A stretch of DNA of 64,000 bases from Micromonospora pallida (GTDB lineage: Bacteria; Actinomycetota; Actinomycetes; Mycobacteriales; Micromonosporaceae). Where the stretch lies: the NCBI RefSeq assembly GCF_900090325.1, contig NZ_FMHW01000002.1:2294001-2358000 (forward strand), in the 5' to 3' direction. Made by a program: the position numbers and the translations under genes. Of the stretch, positions 52,552 through 60,607 are shown piece by piece (the first letter of the stretch is position 1; each line of letters opens with the position of its first letter). A model generated the notes under the pieces. The model was not told the DNA's origin. It ran no database searches and saw only the letters and a program-made list of their open reading frames with translations.

Positions 52552-54321
52552 ATGGAATCATCCAACCGGGCGCTCCCCCGGCTGCGTACGCTCACCTCGT
52601 TCCTCGCCCCGTACCGACGCACGATGCTCCTCGGCCTCGGGTTGGGCCTCGCCGCGAACGCGGCCGGACTCGCCACTCCGATGGTCACCAAGTGGGTCCT
52701 GGACACCCTCGGCGCCGGCGGGTCGATGGCCCGTCCGATCGGGGTGCTGCTGCTGCTCGTCGTCCTCGGCGCGGCGGTCGGGCTGTGGCAGTGGCGACTG
52801 CTCGGGACGCTGGCCGAGCACATCGTGCTCGACGCGCGGACCGCGATCGTCCGGCACTACTTCCGGGCCCGGGTCGGTGACCTGCAACGCCGGCCCACCG
52901 GCGAGCTGGTCACCCGGGCCACCTCCGACACCCAGTTGCTGCGCGAGGCGTCCAGCAGCATCGTCGGTCTGGTCAACGCCGGCATCGCCCTGGTCGGCAC
53001 GCTGGTGCTGATGGGGGTGCTGGACCTGTTCCTGCTGGGCTGCACCATCGCGGCCGTGCTGGTGGTCGCGGCGGTGATGGGCGCCCTCATGCCGCGCATC
53101 GCGGCAGCGCAGACCGCCGCGCAGGAGTCCATGGGCCGGCTCGGGGGCGCGCTGGAGGGGGCGCTGCGCGCGGTCCGCACGGTCAAGGCCAGCCGCGCCG
53201 AGGCCCGGGTGACCGAGCGGATCGTCGCTGACGCCCGGCAGGTGGCGACGCACAGCGTCCGGTCGGCGGTGGTGACCGCGTCGGTCTGGACGATCGCCTG
53301 GACGGGCATCCAGCTCGCGGTGATCGTGATCCTCGGCGTCGGCGCCTGGCGGGCCCAGCGTGACCTGCTGGAGATCTCCAGCCTGATCGCCTTCCTGCTC
53401 TACGTGTTCCAGTTGATGGGCCCGATCACCGAGCTGACCCAGAACACCACGGCGTTGCAGGCCGGCATCGCCGCGGCCGGACGGATCCGCGAGGTCGAGA
53501 GCATGGCCGTCGAGCCGGCGGCCCCGGCCACCACCGCGACGGCCCGTCCGGCCACTCCGGATCCTGACCAGCCGGTACTGGAGTTCCGCCGGGTCACCGC
53601 CCGGTACGGGCCGGACGCGCCCCCGGCGGTACGCGAGGTCGACCTGGTCGTCCCCCGGCGCGGGCACACCGCGATCGTGGGTCCGTCGGGAGCCGGCAAG
53701 ACCACGCTCTTCTCGCTCGTTCTGCGCTTCCTCGAACCCGAGCACGGGCAGTTGCTCCTCGACGGCCGCCCGTACGCCACATACGGGCACGACGAGGTGC
53801 GGTCCCGGCTCGCGTACGTGGAGCAGGAGACGCCGGTGGTGCCCGGCACCATCCGCGACAACCTGCGGTTCACCCATCCGGACGCGTCCGACGAGGAGAT
53901 CCGGGCGGTGCTGCGGGCGGTGCGCTTGGACGAGAAGGTCGACTCGCTTCCGGAGGGCCTGGACACCCTGTTGTCGTCGACGGAGGTCTCCGGCGGACAG
54001 CGCCAGCGCATCGCACTGGCCCGCGCCATGCTGCGTACCCCCGACGTCCTGCTCCTCGACGAGGCGACCGCACAGGTCGACGGGCTCACCGAGGCGGCGC
54101 TACAGGAGTGCGTTCGGCAGCGGGCGGCGGTCGGCGCCGTGGTGACCATCGCGCACCGGCTCTCCACGGTGCTCGACGCCGACCGCATCGTGGTGATGGA
54201 GAACGGCCGGATCCGGACCCAGGGCACCCACGCGGAGCTGCTGGCCAGCGACGACCTCTACCGCAGGCTGGTCGAGGCGCTGCGCATCGCGGCCGAGGAG
54301 CCGGTGGCGGTGGGCGCGTAG
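52552..54321 (+). CDS. ABC exporter, fused membrane and ATPase domains
   Basis: A 589-residue half-transporter of the MsbA/multidrug type. Six helices span about 18-300. The ATPase has Walker A GPSGAGKTT, signature VSGGQRQRIALARA, Walker B VLLLDEATAQVD and H-loop TIAHRLS. Homodimers export lipids, drugs or peptides. In-frame starts at TTG 52516 and ATG 52525 would lie inside the promoter/operator, so ATG 52552 is preferred. It is probably controlled by the divergent TetR regulator. Confidence 0.93.
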   Translation: MESSNRALPRLRTLTSFLAPYRRTMLLGLGLGLAANAAGLATPMVTKWVLDTLGAGGSMARPIGVLLLLVVLGAAVGLWQWRLLGTLAEHIVLDARTAIVRHYFRARVGDLQRRPTGELVTRATSDTQLLREASSSIVGLVNAGIALVGTLVLMGVLDLFLLGCTIAAVLVVAAVMGALMPRIAAAQTAAQESMGRLGGALEGALRAVRTVKASRAEARVTERIVADARQVATHSVRSAVVTASVWTIAWTGIQLAVIVILGVGAWRAQRDLLEISSLIAFLLYVFQLMGPITELTQNTTALQAGIAAAGRIREVESMAVEPAAPATTATARPATPDPDQPVLEFRRVTARYGPDAPPAVREVDLVVPRRGHTAIVGPSGAGKTTLFSLVLRFLEPEHGQLLLDGRPYATYGHDEVRSRLAYVEQETPVVPGTIRDNLRFTHPDASDEEIRAVLRAVRLDEKVDSLPEGLDTLLSSTEVSGGQRQRIALARAMLRTPDVLLLDEATAQVDGLTEAALQECVRQRAAVGAVVTIAHRLSTVLDADRIVVMENGRIRTQGTHAELLASDDLYRRLVEALRIAAEEPVAVGA

Positions 54322-54347
54322 ACCGAGCGAAGCGGGGCCGGCGGGGG

Positions 54348-55169
54348 TCAGCGTCGGGCACACCCGATGGGGCCGGCGGCGGCGAGGACCGGTGCGAGCG
54401 CCTCGTCGTGGTGGAGGATCGCGGCCTCAAGCCGCCGCAGGGCCGGCCCCGGGTCCGCGCCAAGCTGCTCGGCGAGCGTCCGACGGGCCCGCCGCAGCAC
54501 GGCGAGCGCGTCACCTTGCCGGCCGGCGCGGTAGAGCGCGGTCGCCAGCAGCTCCCACCCCCGCTCCCGCAGGGGCTCCTCGACCACCAGCGCCGCCAGC
54601 TCACCGAGCAGGGCGGCGTGGTGACCGGCCTGGAGCAGGGCCGTCAACCGCAGCTCGATCGCGGTGGCACGGGCCGCCTCCAGCCGGGTCACCGCCGGCA
54701 GAACGAAGGGCGCGTCGCCGAGATCGGCGAAGGCGGGCCCCCGCCAGAGGGCCAGCCCCGCGTCGAGGGTGGCCGCCGCCTCGACCGGCCGCCCCCGGTC
54801 GAGCAGCGCCCCACCCCGGTCCACCAGCGCCGTGAACCGCTCCGCGTCGACCCGGCCCGGGGGCAGGCGGATCGCATAGCCGGTGCCCGCCCGGACGAGC
54901 ACGTCACCCTGGCGGGCCGCGTGCTCCGGTTCCAGCGCGCGGCGCAGGCCGGCGACGTACCCGTAGAGCGTGGCGCGACTGGCGACCGGGCCGCCGTCGC
55001 CCCAGACCAGTTCCCGCAACCGTTCCACCGGCAGCATCCGGCCCCGGGCGACAAGCAGGGCCGCCAGCACCATCCGCTGCCGGCGGCCGCCGAGCGCCAC
55101 CGGTCGGCCGGCACGCATGGCCCCGATCGGCCCGAGTACGCACAGGTCGAGCTCCGTCACCGGTGTCAT
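54348..55169 (-). CDS. Short SARP-type regulator (winged helix plus BTAD)
   Basis: A 273-residue regulator with an OmpR-like DNA-binding domain (LDLCVLGPIGAMRAGRPVAL onward, about 5-95) and a bacterial transcriptional activation domain (about 100-250). There is no NB-ARC or TPR part, so it is of the small ActII-ORF4/DnrI class. No biosynthetic cluster is adjacent, which makes its targets unclear. Two starts are possible: ATG 55169 (chosen, GGGGGAGGGG upstream) and ATG 55187. It converges on the ABC exporter gene and is divergent from the secreted Fn3-like gene. Confidence 0.85.
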   Translation of the reverse strand: MTPVTELDLCVLGPIGAMRAGRPVALGGRRQRMVLAALLVARGRMLPVERLRELVWGDGGPVASRATLYGYVAGLRRALEPEHAARQGDVLVRAGTGYAIRLPPGRVDAERFTALVDRGGALLDRGRPVEAAATLDAGLALWRGPAFADLGDAPFVLPAVTRLEAARATAIELRLTALLQAGHHAALLGELAALVVEEPLRERGWELLATALYRAGRQGDALAVLRRARRTLAEQLGADPGPALRRLEAAILHHDEALAPVLAAAGPIGCARR

Positions 55170-55276
55170 CCCCTCCCCCACCGCCATCCCCCTCCGGACA
55201 GGTGCCGGCGTCGACCGACCACGACGGTTCCCCTGTCGATCACAGAAGACGCCCTTGGTCGCCGGGAAGGTTGGGG

Positions 55277-55305
55277 CCGGACAAGTCGGGTAGCCGACTG
55301 TCCGG
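55277..55305. promoter_or_regulatory. Inverted repeat upstream of the secreted Fn3-like gene
   Basis: CCGGACAAGTCGG (55277-55289) is complementary, apart from one extra A, to CCGACTGTCCGG (55294-55305). It lies 46 bp before ATG 55351 in the 181-bp divergent promoter region. It is a candidate operator or leader hairpin. Confidence 0.35.
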
Positions 55306-55350
55306 ACGGCTTCCCAGACGGATCCCAGATCCGCCCGCTTCGCTGCTGGC

Positions 55351-56145
55351 ATGAGACGTTTCCTCGCGGTCGTCGCCGCGACGGTGGTGGCCGCCACCCT
55401 CGCCGTCGCCTCTCCCGCCGCCGCCGAACCCTACTGCGAAGTTCCCGTGCCGCCGCCGGCCTGCAACCCGATCGAGGAACCGCCACCGCCGCCGGAGGGC
55501 AGCGACAAGTCCCCCACCGGCCGGGTCGAGTCGTACGGCTACGCCAACGGCCTCTTCAACGTCCGTGGCTGGGCCCGCGACGTCAACGGCGGCCCGGTGA
55601 CGATCTGGGTCAACGTGGACGGTCCCTTCGTCGGCGCGCACACCGCCGGGCACTGGCACGCCGGCCAGAACGGCTACGTCGGCTTCGACATCACCGTGCC
55701 CGCGCCGTCGACGGTCGGCACCCACCAGGTGCTGATCACCCTCGTCAACGTCCCCGACGGCACCCAGCCGGCCGCGCCGTACTCAGCGGCCCTGAGCTAC
55801 CTGACCTACACGATCGAACCCACCCCGCCGGCCAACCTCAGCCTGACGCCGACCATGGTCAACGGCCAGGACGCGATCACCGTGGGCTTCACCGACCTCT
55901 CCCACAACGAGGAGGGCTACCAGATCACCTACGACTGGATGGAACGCAAGTTCAACGACGACGGGCACTGGGTGCTCACCCCGGAGTCCCGCACCGTGCA
56001 CGTCGGCCCCGGGGCGGGGACCGGCTGGTACACCCACACGGTCACCGGACTCGTGTCGAACACCTTCTACCGGTTCTACATCCGGACGAAGGAGAACGGC
56101 CGACTCTCCACCCCGACGACCGGCGGAGTCTCCACTCTCGACTGA
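55351..56145 (+). CDS. Secreted fibronectin type III-like protein
   Basis: A 264-residue exported protein. The signal peptide ends near SPAAAEP (residue 25). A Pro-rich neck is followed by two beta-rich domains: one around 65-155 (GRVESYGYANGLFNVRGWARD) and an Fn3-like domain around 160-264 ending HTVTGLVSNTFYRFYIRTKE. No catalytic motif is visible. It could bind surface glycans or proteins. Divergent from the short SARP gene. Confidence 0.7.
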   Translation: MRRFLAVVAATVVAATLAVASPAAAEPYCEVPVPPPACNPIEEPPPPPEGSDKSPTGRVESYGYANGLFNVRGWARDVNGGPVTIWVNVDGPFVGAHTAGHWHAGQNGYVGFDITVPAPSTVGTHQVLITLVNVPDGTQPAAPYSAALSYLTYTIEPTPPANLSLTPTMVNGQDAITVGFTDLSHNEEGYQITYDWMERKFNDDGHWVLTPESRTVHVGPGAGTGWYTHTVTGLVSNTFYRFYIRTKENGRLSTPTTGGVSTLD

Positions 56146-56274
56146 CGGTGAGTATGGCGGGTCGGCACGGAGGCGCTGCCGCGTCACCGTGCCGACCGTC
56201 GGCCGGCCCCCCGACCCGCGGGCAGGACCGACCGTGCCGGTCGTCCACCCGGGTTCGACCGTCACGCCGGCACA

Positions 56275-57021
56275 ATGGCCGGCGTGACCGATCCCGAGGT
56301 ACGTCCGAACGAGACCACCGTGCCACTGCTGCCCTGCGTCTCTCCCGACGAGACACTCGCCTTCTACCAGGCGCTCGGCTTCCGGGTGACCTACCGACAG
56401 ACCCGCCCCTACGTCTACCTCGCCTTCGCCTGGAGCGGCTTCGAGCTGCACTTCGGGTCCGCGCCCCCGCACGTGGACCCGAGCCAGGAGAACGCCGGTG
56501 GGTGTCTGGTGATGGTGGACGCCGTCGCGCCGTACCACGCGGCGTTCAGCGCGGCGATGCGCGGCGCGTACGGCAAGGTGCTGGCCAGGGGGGTACCCCG
56601 GATCACCCGCTACCGGCCCGGGGCGAGCCGGTTCACGCTCGTCGACCCGTCGGGCAACTCGATTATCTTCATCCAGCGCGACGAGGAGGAGACGCTGGAG
56701 TACGGCGGGTCGAAGCAGTTGCAGGGCATCCCCCGGGCCCTCGACAACGCCCGCATCTTCCGCGAGTTCAAGAACGACGACCGGGCGGCGGTACGCACGC
56801 TCACCTCGGCACTGCGCCGGCACGGCGACACGGCCCCGCCGGTCGAACGTGCCCTGGCCCTGGCGGCGCTGGCCGAGCTGGCAGTCGCCCTCGAGGAGCC
56901 TGACCAGGCCGACAAGTGGATCGCCCAGCTCCGGACGGTCGAGCTGACCGACGCCGACCGACAGCGCGTGGAGAACGAGGTCGCCAACGTCGCACGACTA
57001 CGTGAGTGGCTGACGACGTAG
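56275..57021 (+). CDS. VOC-family (glyoxalase/bleomycin-resistance fold) protein with helical C-terminal extension
   Basis: A 248-residue protein. Residues 10-145 form a VOC domain (PLLPCVSPDETLAFYQALGF, FELHFGS, FTLVDPSGNSIIFIQ). Residues 150-248 are a helical extension with TPR-like spacing (ALALAALAELAVALEEPDQADKW). Short VOC resistance proteins lack such an extension. Drug binding or a metal-dependent ring reaction are the usual roles. ATG 56275 is used; GTG 56284 is an alternative. Confidence 0.8.
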   Translation: MAGVTDPEVRPNETTVPLLPCVSPDETLAFYQALGFRVTYRQTRPYVYLAFAWSGFELHFGSAPPHVDPSQENAGGCLVMVDAVAPYHAAFSAAMRGAYGKVLARGVPRITRYRPGASRFTLVDPSGNSIIFIQRDEEETLEYGGSKQLQGIPRALDNARIFREFKNDDRAAVRTLTSALRRHGDTAPPVERALALAALAELAVALEEPDQADKWIAQLRTVELTDADRQRVENEVANVARLREWLTT

Positions 57022-57060
57022 CCGGGCACCCCTGACATCGCGCCCTGCTCGGAGCGCGGA

Positions 57061-57097
57061 CGCGCCGGCCGGACCGGAAGACGGCCCGGCCGGTGCG
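57061..57097. terminator. Hairpin between convergent VOC and protease genes
   Basis: CGCGCCGGCCGG (57061-57072) pairs with CCGGCCGGTGCG (57086-57097), with one G-U pair and a 13-nt loop. It lies between the two stop codons. Confidence 0.7.
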
Positions 57098-57124
57098 TCG
57101 CCACCAGGTGGACGCCGACACGTC

Positions 57125-58678
57125 TCAGCCGGTGCGCCACTTCTGGTTGAGGGTGCCGGCGCAGTCCCAGAGCTGCAACCGCGCGCCGTCGTTGCCGTTC
57201 CAGTCCTTGATGTCCACGCACCGGTTGGCCTGCGGGTTCACCAGGTCACCGGCGGCGGAGAGGACGAACTGCTGGGCGGGGTTGCCACTACAGTTGGCGA
57301 TCTGGATGACCGCGCCGTTCTCGCGGGAGCCCCAGGCCACGTCCATGCACTTGTTGTTCTGGGTGCGCAGCGTGCCGCCGGTGAAGTTCCAACTCTGCGC
57401 GGACGTGCCGTTGCAGTTCCAGGTCTGCAACGGCACGCCGTCGGAGAAGTTGGAGTTGGGCACGTCGATGCACTTGTTGTTCCAGTTGCTGATGATCCGG
57501 GTGCCCGGTCCCCCGCCGCCGGTCGTGACCAGCGACAGCCCGTAGACGCCGAGGATCTCGTTGACCGGCTGGAACCACGTCGTCCCGCCGGTCGAGCAGT
57601 TGCCGCTGCCGCCGGAGGTGACGCCCTGCGCCTGGTTGCCGGCGAGCCAGGCGCCCCCGGAGTCGCCGCCCTCGGCGCAGGCGTTGCTGCGGTGGAGACC
57701 CGACACCGCGCCCTGCGGATAGTTGACCGTCTCGTTGCGGCCGAGGAGCGTGCCGCAGCGCCAGCCGGTCGTCCGGCCGGAACGGCACACCCCGCTGCCG
57801 ATCACGGCCTCCACGGAACCGGCGACCGACACGGTGCCACCGGCGTAGTTGTTGACCCACGGTCGGGGCGTCCAACTGCCGTTGGTCCGGACCCAGCCGT
57901 AGTCGTTGCCCGGGAACGACGAGCCGGCGAAGGTGCCCTGGGACACGTTGTTGTAGCCGAGGGTGGGGCTTCCGGTGCCCCCGCAGTGGCCGGCGGTCAC
58001 GAAGCCGCCCGCGACGGCGAAGCCCACCGAACAGAGCGTGTTGCCGTTGATCACGTACTGGTCGCCGCCCCGGATGTCGTACAGCGGGCGGGGTGCCTCC
58101 GCTTCGACGACGTAGCGGACGAGGTCGGCGGGGAGCCCGCTGCGCGCCACGAAGTCCCGGGCCGACGCGGTACGGCCGGGGGCGACCGTCACCACGAGGC
58201 TGTTGTCGACGACGTCGGCATACCAGCCCCGCACCGCGTCGCCCGGGCGGTGGCGGGCAGCGAGCTTGTCGAGAGTCTGGTGGGCGGCGGTGAGCGCGGC
58301 CAGGCTCCGGCCGGCGATTCGTGGCTCGGCCCCCTCGGCCCGGACGGTGGCCACGTCGGACGGGTCGGTGACCGCCACCGTCAGGCGGTTGTCGGCGGTC
58401 AGCCAGGAACCCGCGTACCGGGTCCCCAGCTCGGCGCGCAGCCGCTGGTCGATCAGGGCGGCGGCGGCCTCGGCCCGCAACCGGTCGGCGAGCTGCCGGT
58501 CGGTCAGGCCGAGGTCCCGGCGCATCGCCTCGGCCATCCCGGCTGGCAGGTCGGCCGTTTCTGTGCGGGCGACTCCGACCCGGTCGGTGGGGCCCGGATC
58601 GGGCGGGGGCAGGTTGGCGGGCACGGTCAGCCCGACGGCCGCCACACCGGTGGCGAGCAGCGCGAGGAACGACTTCAT
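57125..58678 (-). CDS. Secreted S1 (streptogrisin/alpha-lytic type) protease with ricin-type lectin domain
   Basis: A 517-residue exported preproenzyme. After the signal peptide comes a pro-domain (about 45-190) of the alpha-lytic kind that assists folding. The protease (about 200-380) has the triad His231 (TAGHCGG), Asp259 (GNDYGW) and Ser340 (GGDSGGAW). A Gly-rich linker leads to a ricin B-type lectin domain (about 395-517) with three QxW-like units. The domain arrangement suggests a protease targeted to glycans. Its lectin DNA is nearly the same as that of the next gene. Confidence 0.93.
   Translation of the reverse strand: MKSFLALLATGVAAVGLTVPANLPPPDPGPTDRVGVARTETADLPAGMAEAMRRDLGLTDRQLADRLRAEAAAALIDQRLRAELGTRYAGSWLTADNRLTVAVTDPSDVATVRAEGAEPRIAGRSLAALTAAHQTLDKLAARHRPGDAVRGWYADVVDNSLVVTVAPGRTASARDFVARSGLPADLVRYVVEAEAPRPLYDIRGGDQYVINGNTLCSVGFAVAGGFVTAGHCGGTGSPTLGYNNVSQGTFAGSSFPGNDYGWVRTNGSWTPRPWVNNYAGGTVSVAGSVEAVIGSGVCRSGRTTGWRCGTLLGRNETVNYPQGAVSGLHRSNACAEGGDSGGAWLAGNQAQGVTSGGSGNCSTGGTTWFQPVNEILGVYGLSLVTTGGGGPGTRIISNWNNKCIDVPNSNFSDGVPLQTWNCNGTSAQSWNFTGGTLRTQNNKCMDVAWGSRENGAVIQIANCSGNPAQQFVLSAAGDLVNPQANRCVDIKDWNGNDGARLQLWDCAGTLNQKWRTG
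57131..57497 (-). repeat. Duplicated ricin-domain sequence, copy 1
   Basis: About 370 bp encoding the C-terminal lectin domain of the protease. It is highly similar, with long identical blocks, to 58763-59132 in the same orientation. Shared peptide blocks include SNWNNKCIDVPNSNF and QFVLSAAGDLVN. Confidence 0.85.
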
Positions 58679-58759
58679 GGGTGTCCTTTCGGATCGGGGG
58701 TTTCAGGGAGCCGCCCGGCGGCGGGTGCCGCCGGGCGGAGGTAGCGCGGGGCCGTGGGG

Positions 58760-60349
58760 TCAGCCGGTACGCCACTTCTGGTTGGCGCTGCCGGCGCAGT
58801 CCCAGAGCTGCAACCGCGCGCCGTCGCCGCCGTTCCAGTCCTTGATGTCCACGCACCGGTTGGCGGCCAGGTTGACCAGGTCACCGGCGGCGGAGAGGAC
58901 GAACTGCTGCGCGCCGGTGCCGTTGCAGGTGTAGAGCTGGACGACCGCTCCGTTGCCGGTGGCGCCACCGTCGACGTCCATGCACTTGTTGTTCTGGCTC
59001 CGCACCGCCGTGCCGCTGAACGTCCACTTCTGTGCGTTGGTGCCGTTGCAGGTCCACATCTGCAACGGCGCGCGGTCGACGAAGTTCGAGTTGGGCACGT
59101 CGATGCACTTGTTGTTCCAGTTGCTCAGGATCGGCACCCCGGTCGGCGGCGGGGTGCCGCCCCCGCCGAACGGGCTCAGGACCACACCGGCGGCACGCGG
59201 GTCGCCGTCGTGCACCAGCGACTCGAAGCCGCCGACGTCGTCGAAGGCGAACGCGTACGCCTTGCCGTCAGCCATGTTGGCGTGGATCACCCGGGCGTAC
59301 TGGTTGGTGGGGTTGCTGCGGTAGAACTCGGCGGGGTTCAGGCTGGGCTGCGTGTCGATGGTGCCGAGGGTGCCCCGGTTGAGGGCCGCGCAGAGCGTCC
59401 GGGCGATCGGCCCGACAACCTGGTCATTGGGGGCGTGCAGCTGGCCGTCGCAGCCCCAGACGCTGGCCGAGGAGGGCCGCTGGAAGGAGGCCACCACCTG
59501 GCCGGAGCCGTTGGTGAAGGTCATTGTGGTGCCGGCGGTCCGGCCGAAGTAGCGGATGCCCGGCTGGTCGGTGAAGGGCACCACGGTCAACGTCTTCGTG
59601 GTGTACGCGTTCCACGCCGAGGCGATGTACGAGTCGAGGTAGGTGGGGCTGAACAGGCCCGCTCCGGCGGCCTTGCCCGGCGCCAGGACCCGCAGCACCG
59701 TGCCGTCGCCCCGGGTGTAGACGGAGTTACCCCAGCCGGCCTGCGCGCGGATCCCGTCGATGACGGCGGCGCGGCCGTTCGCGACGACGTCGCCGGTGCG
59801 CTTGGTGACGCCGTTGGCACCGGTGACGGTGACCGCGTGCGGCACGGCGAACATGTCCACCTGGGAGCTGTTCAGCCAGAGGCCGGCGTCGTTGTAGGTG
59901 AACTCGCTCCAGTCGAACAGGATGTTCCGGTTCGGGTCGCCGGCCGCCCAGGGCGCGGGTTGTACCAGGCCGTCCGGGGTGAGGAAGAACTTCAGCTTCT
60001 CTCCGAAGGAGAAGTAGACCCGGCCGGAGAAGCCCCGGGGGAACTGGATGGTGCTGCGGCCCCCGTTGCCGGGGCCGGGGATCGACGCGTCCGGCGCGGG
60101 CGACGGCGGGATCTGGCCGCCGGTCCACGGTACGAACGCGCCGCCGGCCGTGACGTAGCCGAGCCGGCCGGTGGAGAGCTGGGTGCCGATGACGTACAGG
60201 TGGGTGGCCTCGGCCCGGCCGGTGTTGTTGGTGACCGTGACGGGCAGCAGGGCCGGTCCGACCGCGCGGGCGGGTGCCGCGTCGACGGTCGCCGCCCCGG
60301 TGACGAGCAGGGCGGAGACGATGGCAAGCAGATGTCGGCGAACGCTCAA
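58760..60349 (-). CDS. Secreted GH64 beta-1,3-glucanase with ricin-type lectin domain
   Basis: A 529-residue exported enzyme. A signal peptide (ending near APARA) precedes a GH64 domain (about 35-390) of the laminaripentaose-producing type, with acidic catalytic candidates in FDWSEFTYNDAGLWLNSSQVDMF. The C-terminal ricin B-type lectin domain (about 405-529) resembles that of the protease. It hydrolyses beta-1,3-glucan, for example fungal walls. GGAGGT 7 nt upstream favours a TTG start at 60349; GTG 60358 overlaps that ribosome site. A CebR/LacI-like palindrome lies 30 bp upstream. Confidence 0.9.
   Translation of the reverse strand: MSVRRHLLAIVSALLVTGAATVDAAPARAVGPALLPVTVTNNTGRAEATHLYVIGTQLSTGRLGYVTAGGAFVPWTGGQIPPSPAPDASIPGPGNGGRSTIQFPRGFSGRVYFSFGEKLKFFLTPDGLVQPAPWAAGDPNRNILFDWSEFTYNDAGLWLNSSQVDMFAVPHAVTVTGANGVTKRTGDVVANGRAAVIDGIRAQAGWGNSVYTRGDGTVLRVLAPGKAAGAGLFSPTYLDSYIASAWNAYTTKTLTVVPFTDQPGIRYFGRTAGTTMTFTNGSGQVVASFQRPSSASVWGCDGQLHAPNDQVVGPIARTLCAALNRGTLGTIDTQPSLNPAEFYRSNPTNQYARVIHANMADGKAYAFAFDDVGGFESLVHDGDPRAAGVVLSPFGGGGTPPPTGVPILSNWNNKCIDVPNSNFVDRAPLQMWTCNGTNAQKWTFSGTAVRSQNNKCMDVDGGATGNGAVVQLYTCNGTGAQQFVLSAAGDLVNLAANRCVDIKDWNGGDGARLQLWDCAGSANQKWRTG
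58763..59132 (-). repeat. Duplicated ricin-domain sequence, copy 2
   Basis: The counterpart of 57131-57497, encoding the lectin domain of the GH64 enzyme. Divergence is concentrated in the middle third, while the two ends hold near-exact blocks of 30 bp or more, a pattern that fits duplication followed by partial gene conversion. Confidence 0.85.
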
Positions 60350-60378
60350 TGGAACCACCTCCGGCGTGGGAAATCGGG

Positions 60379-60396
60379 TGAGAGAGCGCTCTCACA
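60379..60396. promoter_or_regulatory. CebR/LacI-like operator upstream of GH64 gene
   Basis: TGAGAGAGCGCTCTCACA is an 18-bp palindrome with one mismatched pair around the core GAGAGCGCTCTC. It resembles the CebR box TGGGAGCGCTCCCA of Streptomyces cellulose and cellobiose genes. It lies 30 bp upstream of the chosen start, so a LacI-family repressor responding to a glucan oligosaccharide is likely. No such regulator gene is in the window. Confidence 0.7.
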
Positions 60397-60607
60397 GGCT
60401 GCGACTGGAAACAAAGTTTGTCAATACCTGCCCGCTCCGGCCGGCGCGGTGTCGGGCCAGTTTTCGGTGACTCCCGCCGACCCCGGGGGCGTCGAGGGGT
60501 CGCCCCCGGCTGCCCGTCCGGATTCCTCCACGCCGTTCCGCGACGCGCCGCCGGCCCGCCGTCCGACACTGGGACGACGGACGAGAGGGTCGGGGAACGG
60601 GGGTGCC

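Noticed and set aside
54348..55169. Second biosynthetic cluster led by the short SARP
   Set aside because: None of the neighbouring genes (exporter, secreted Fn3-like protein, VOC protein) encodes a core biosynthetic enzyme.
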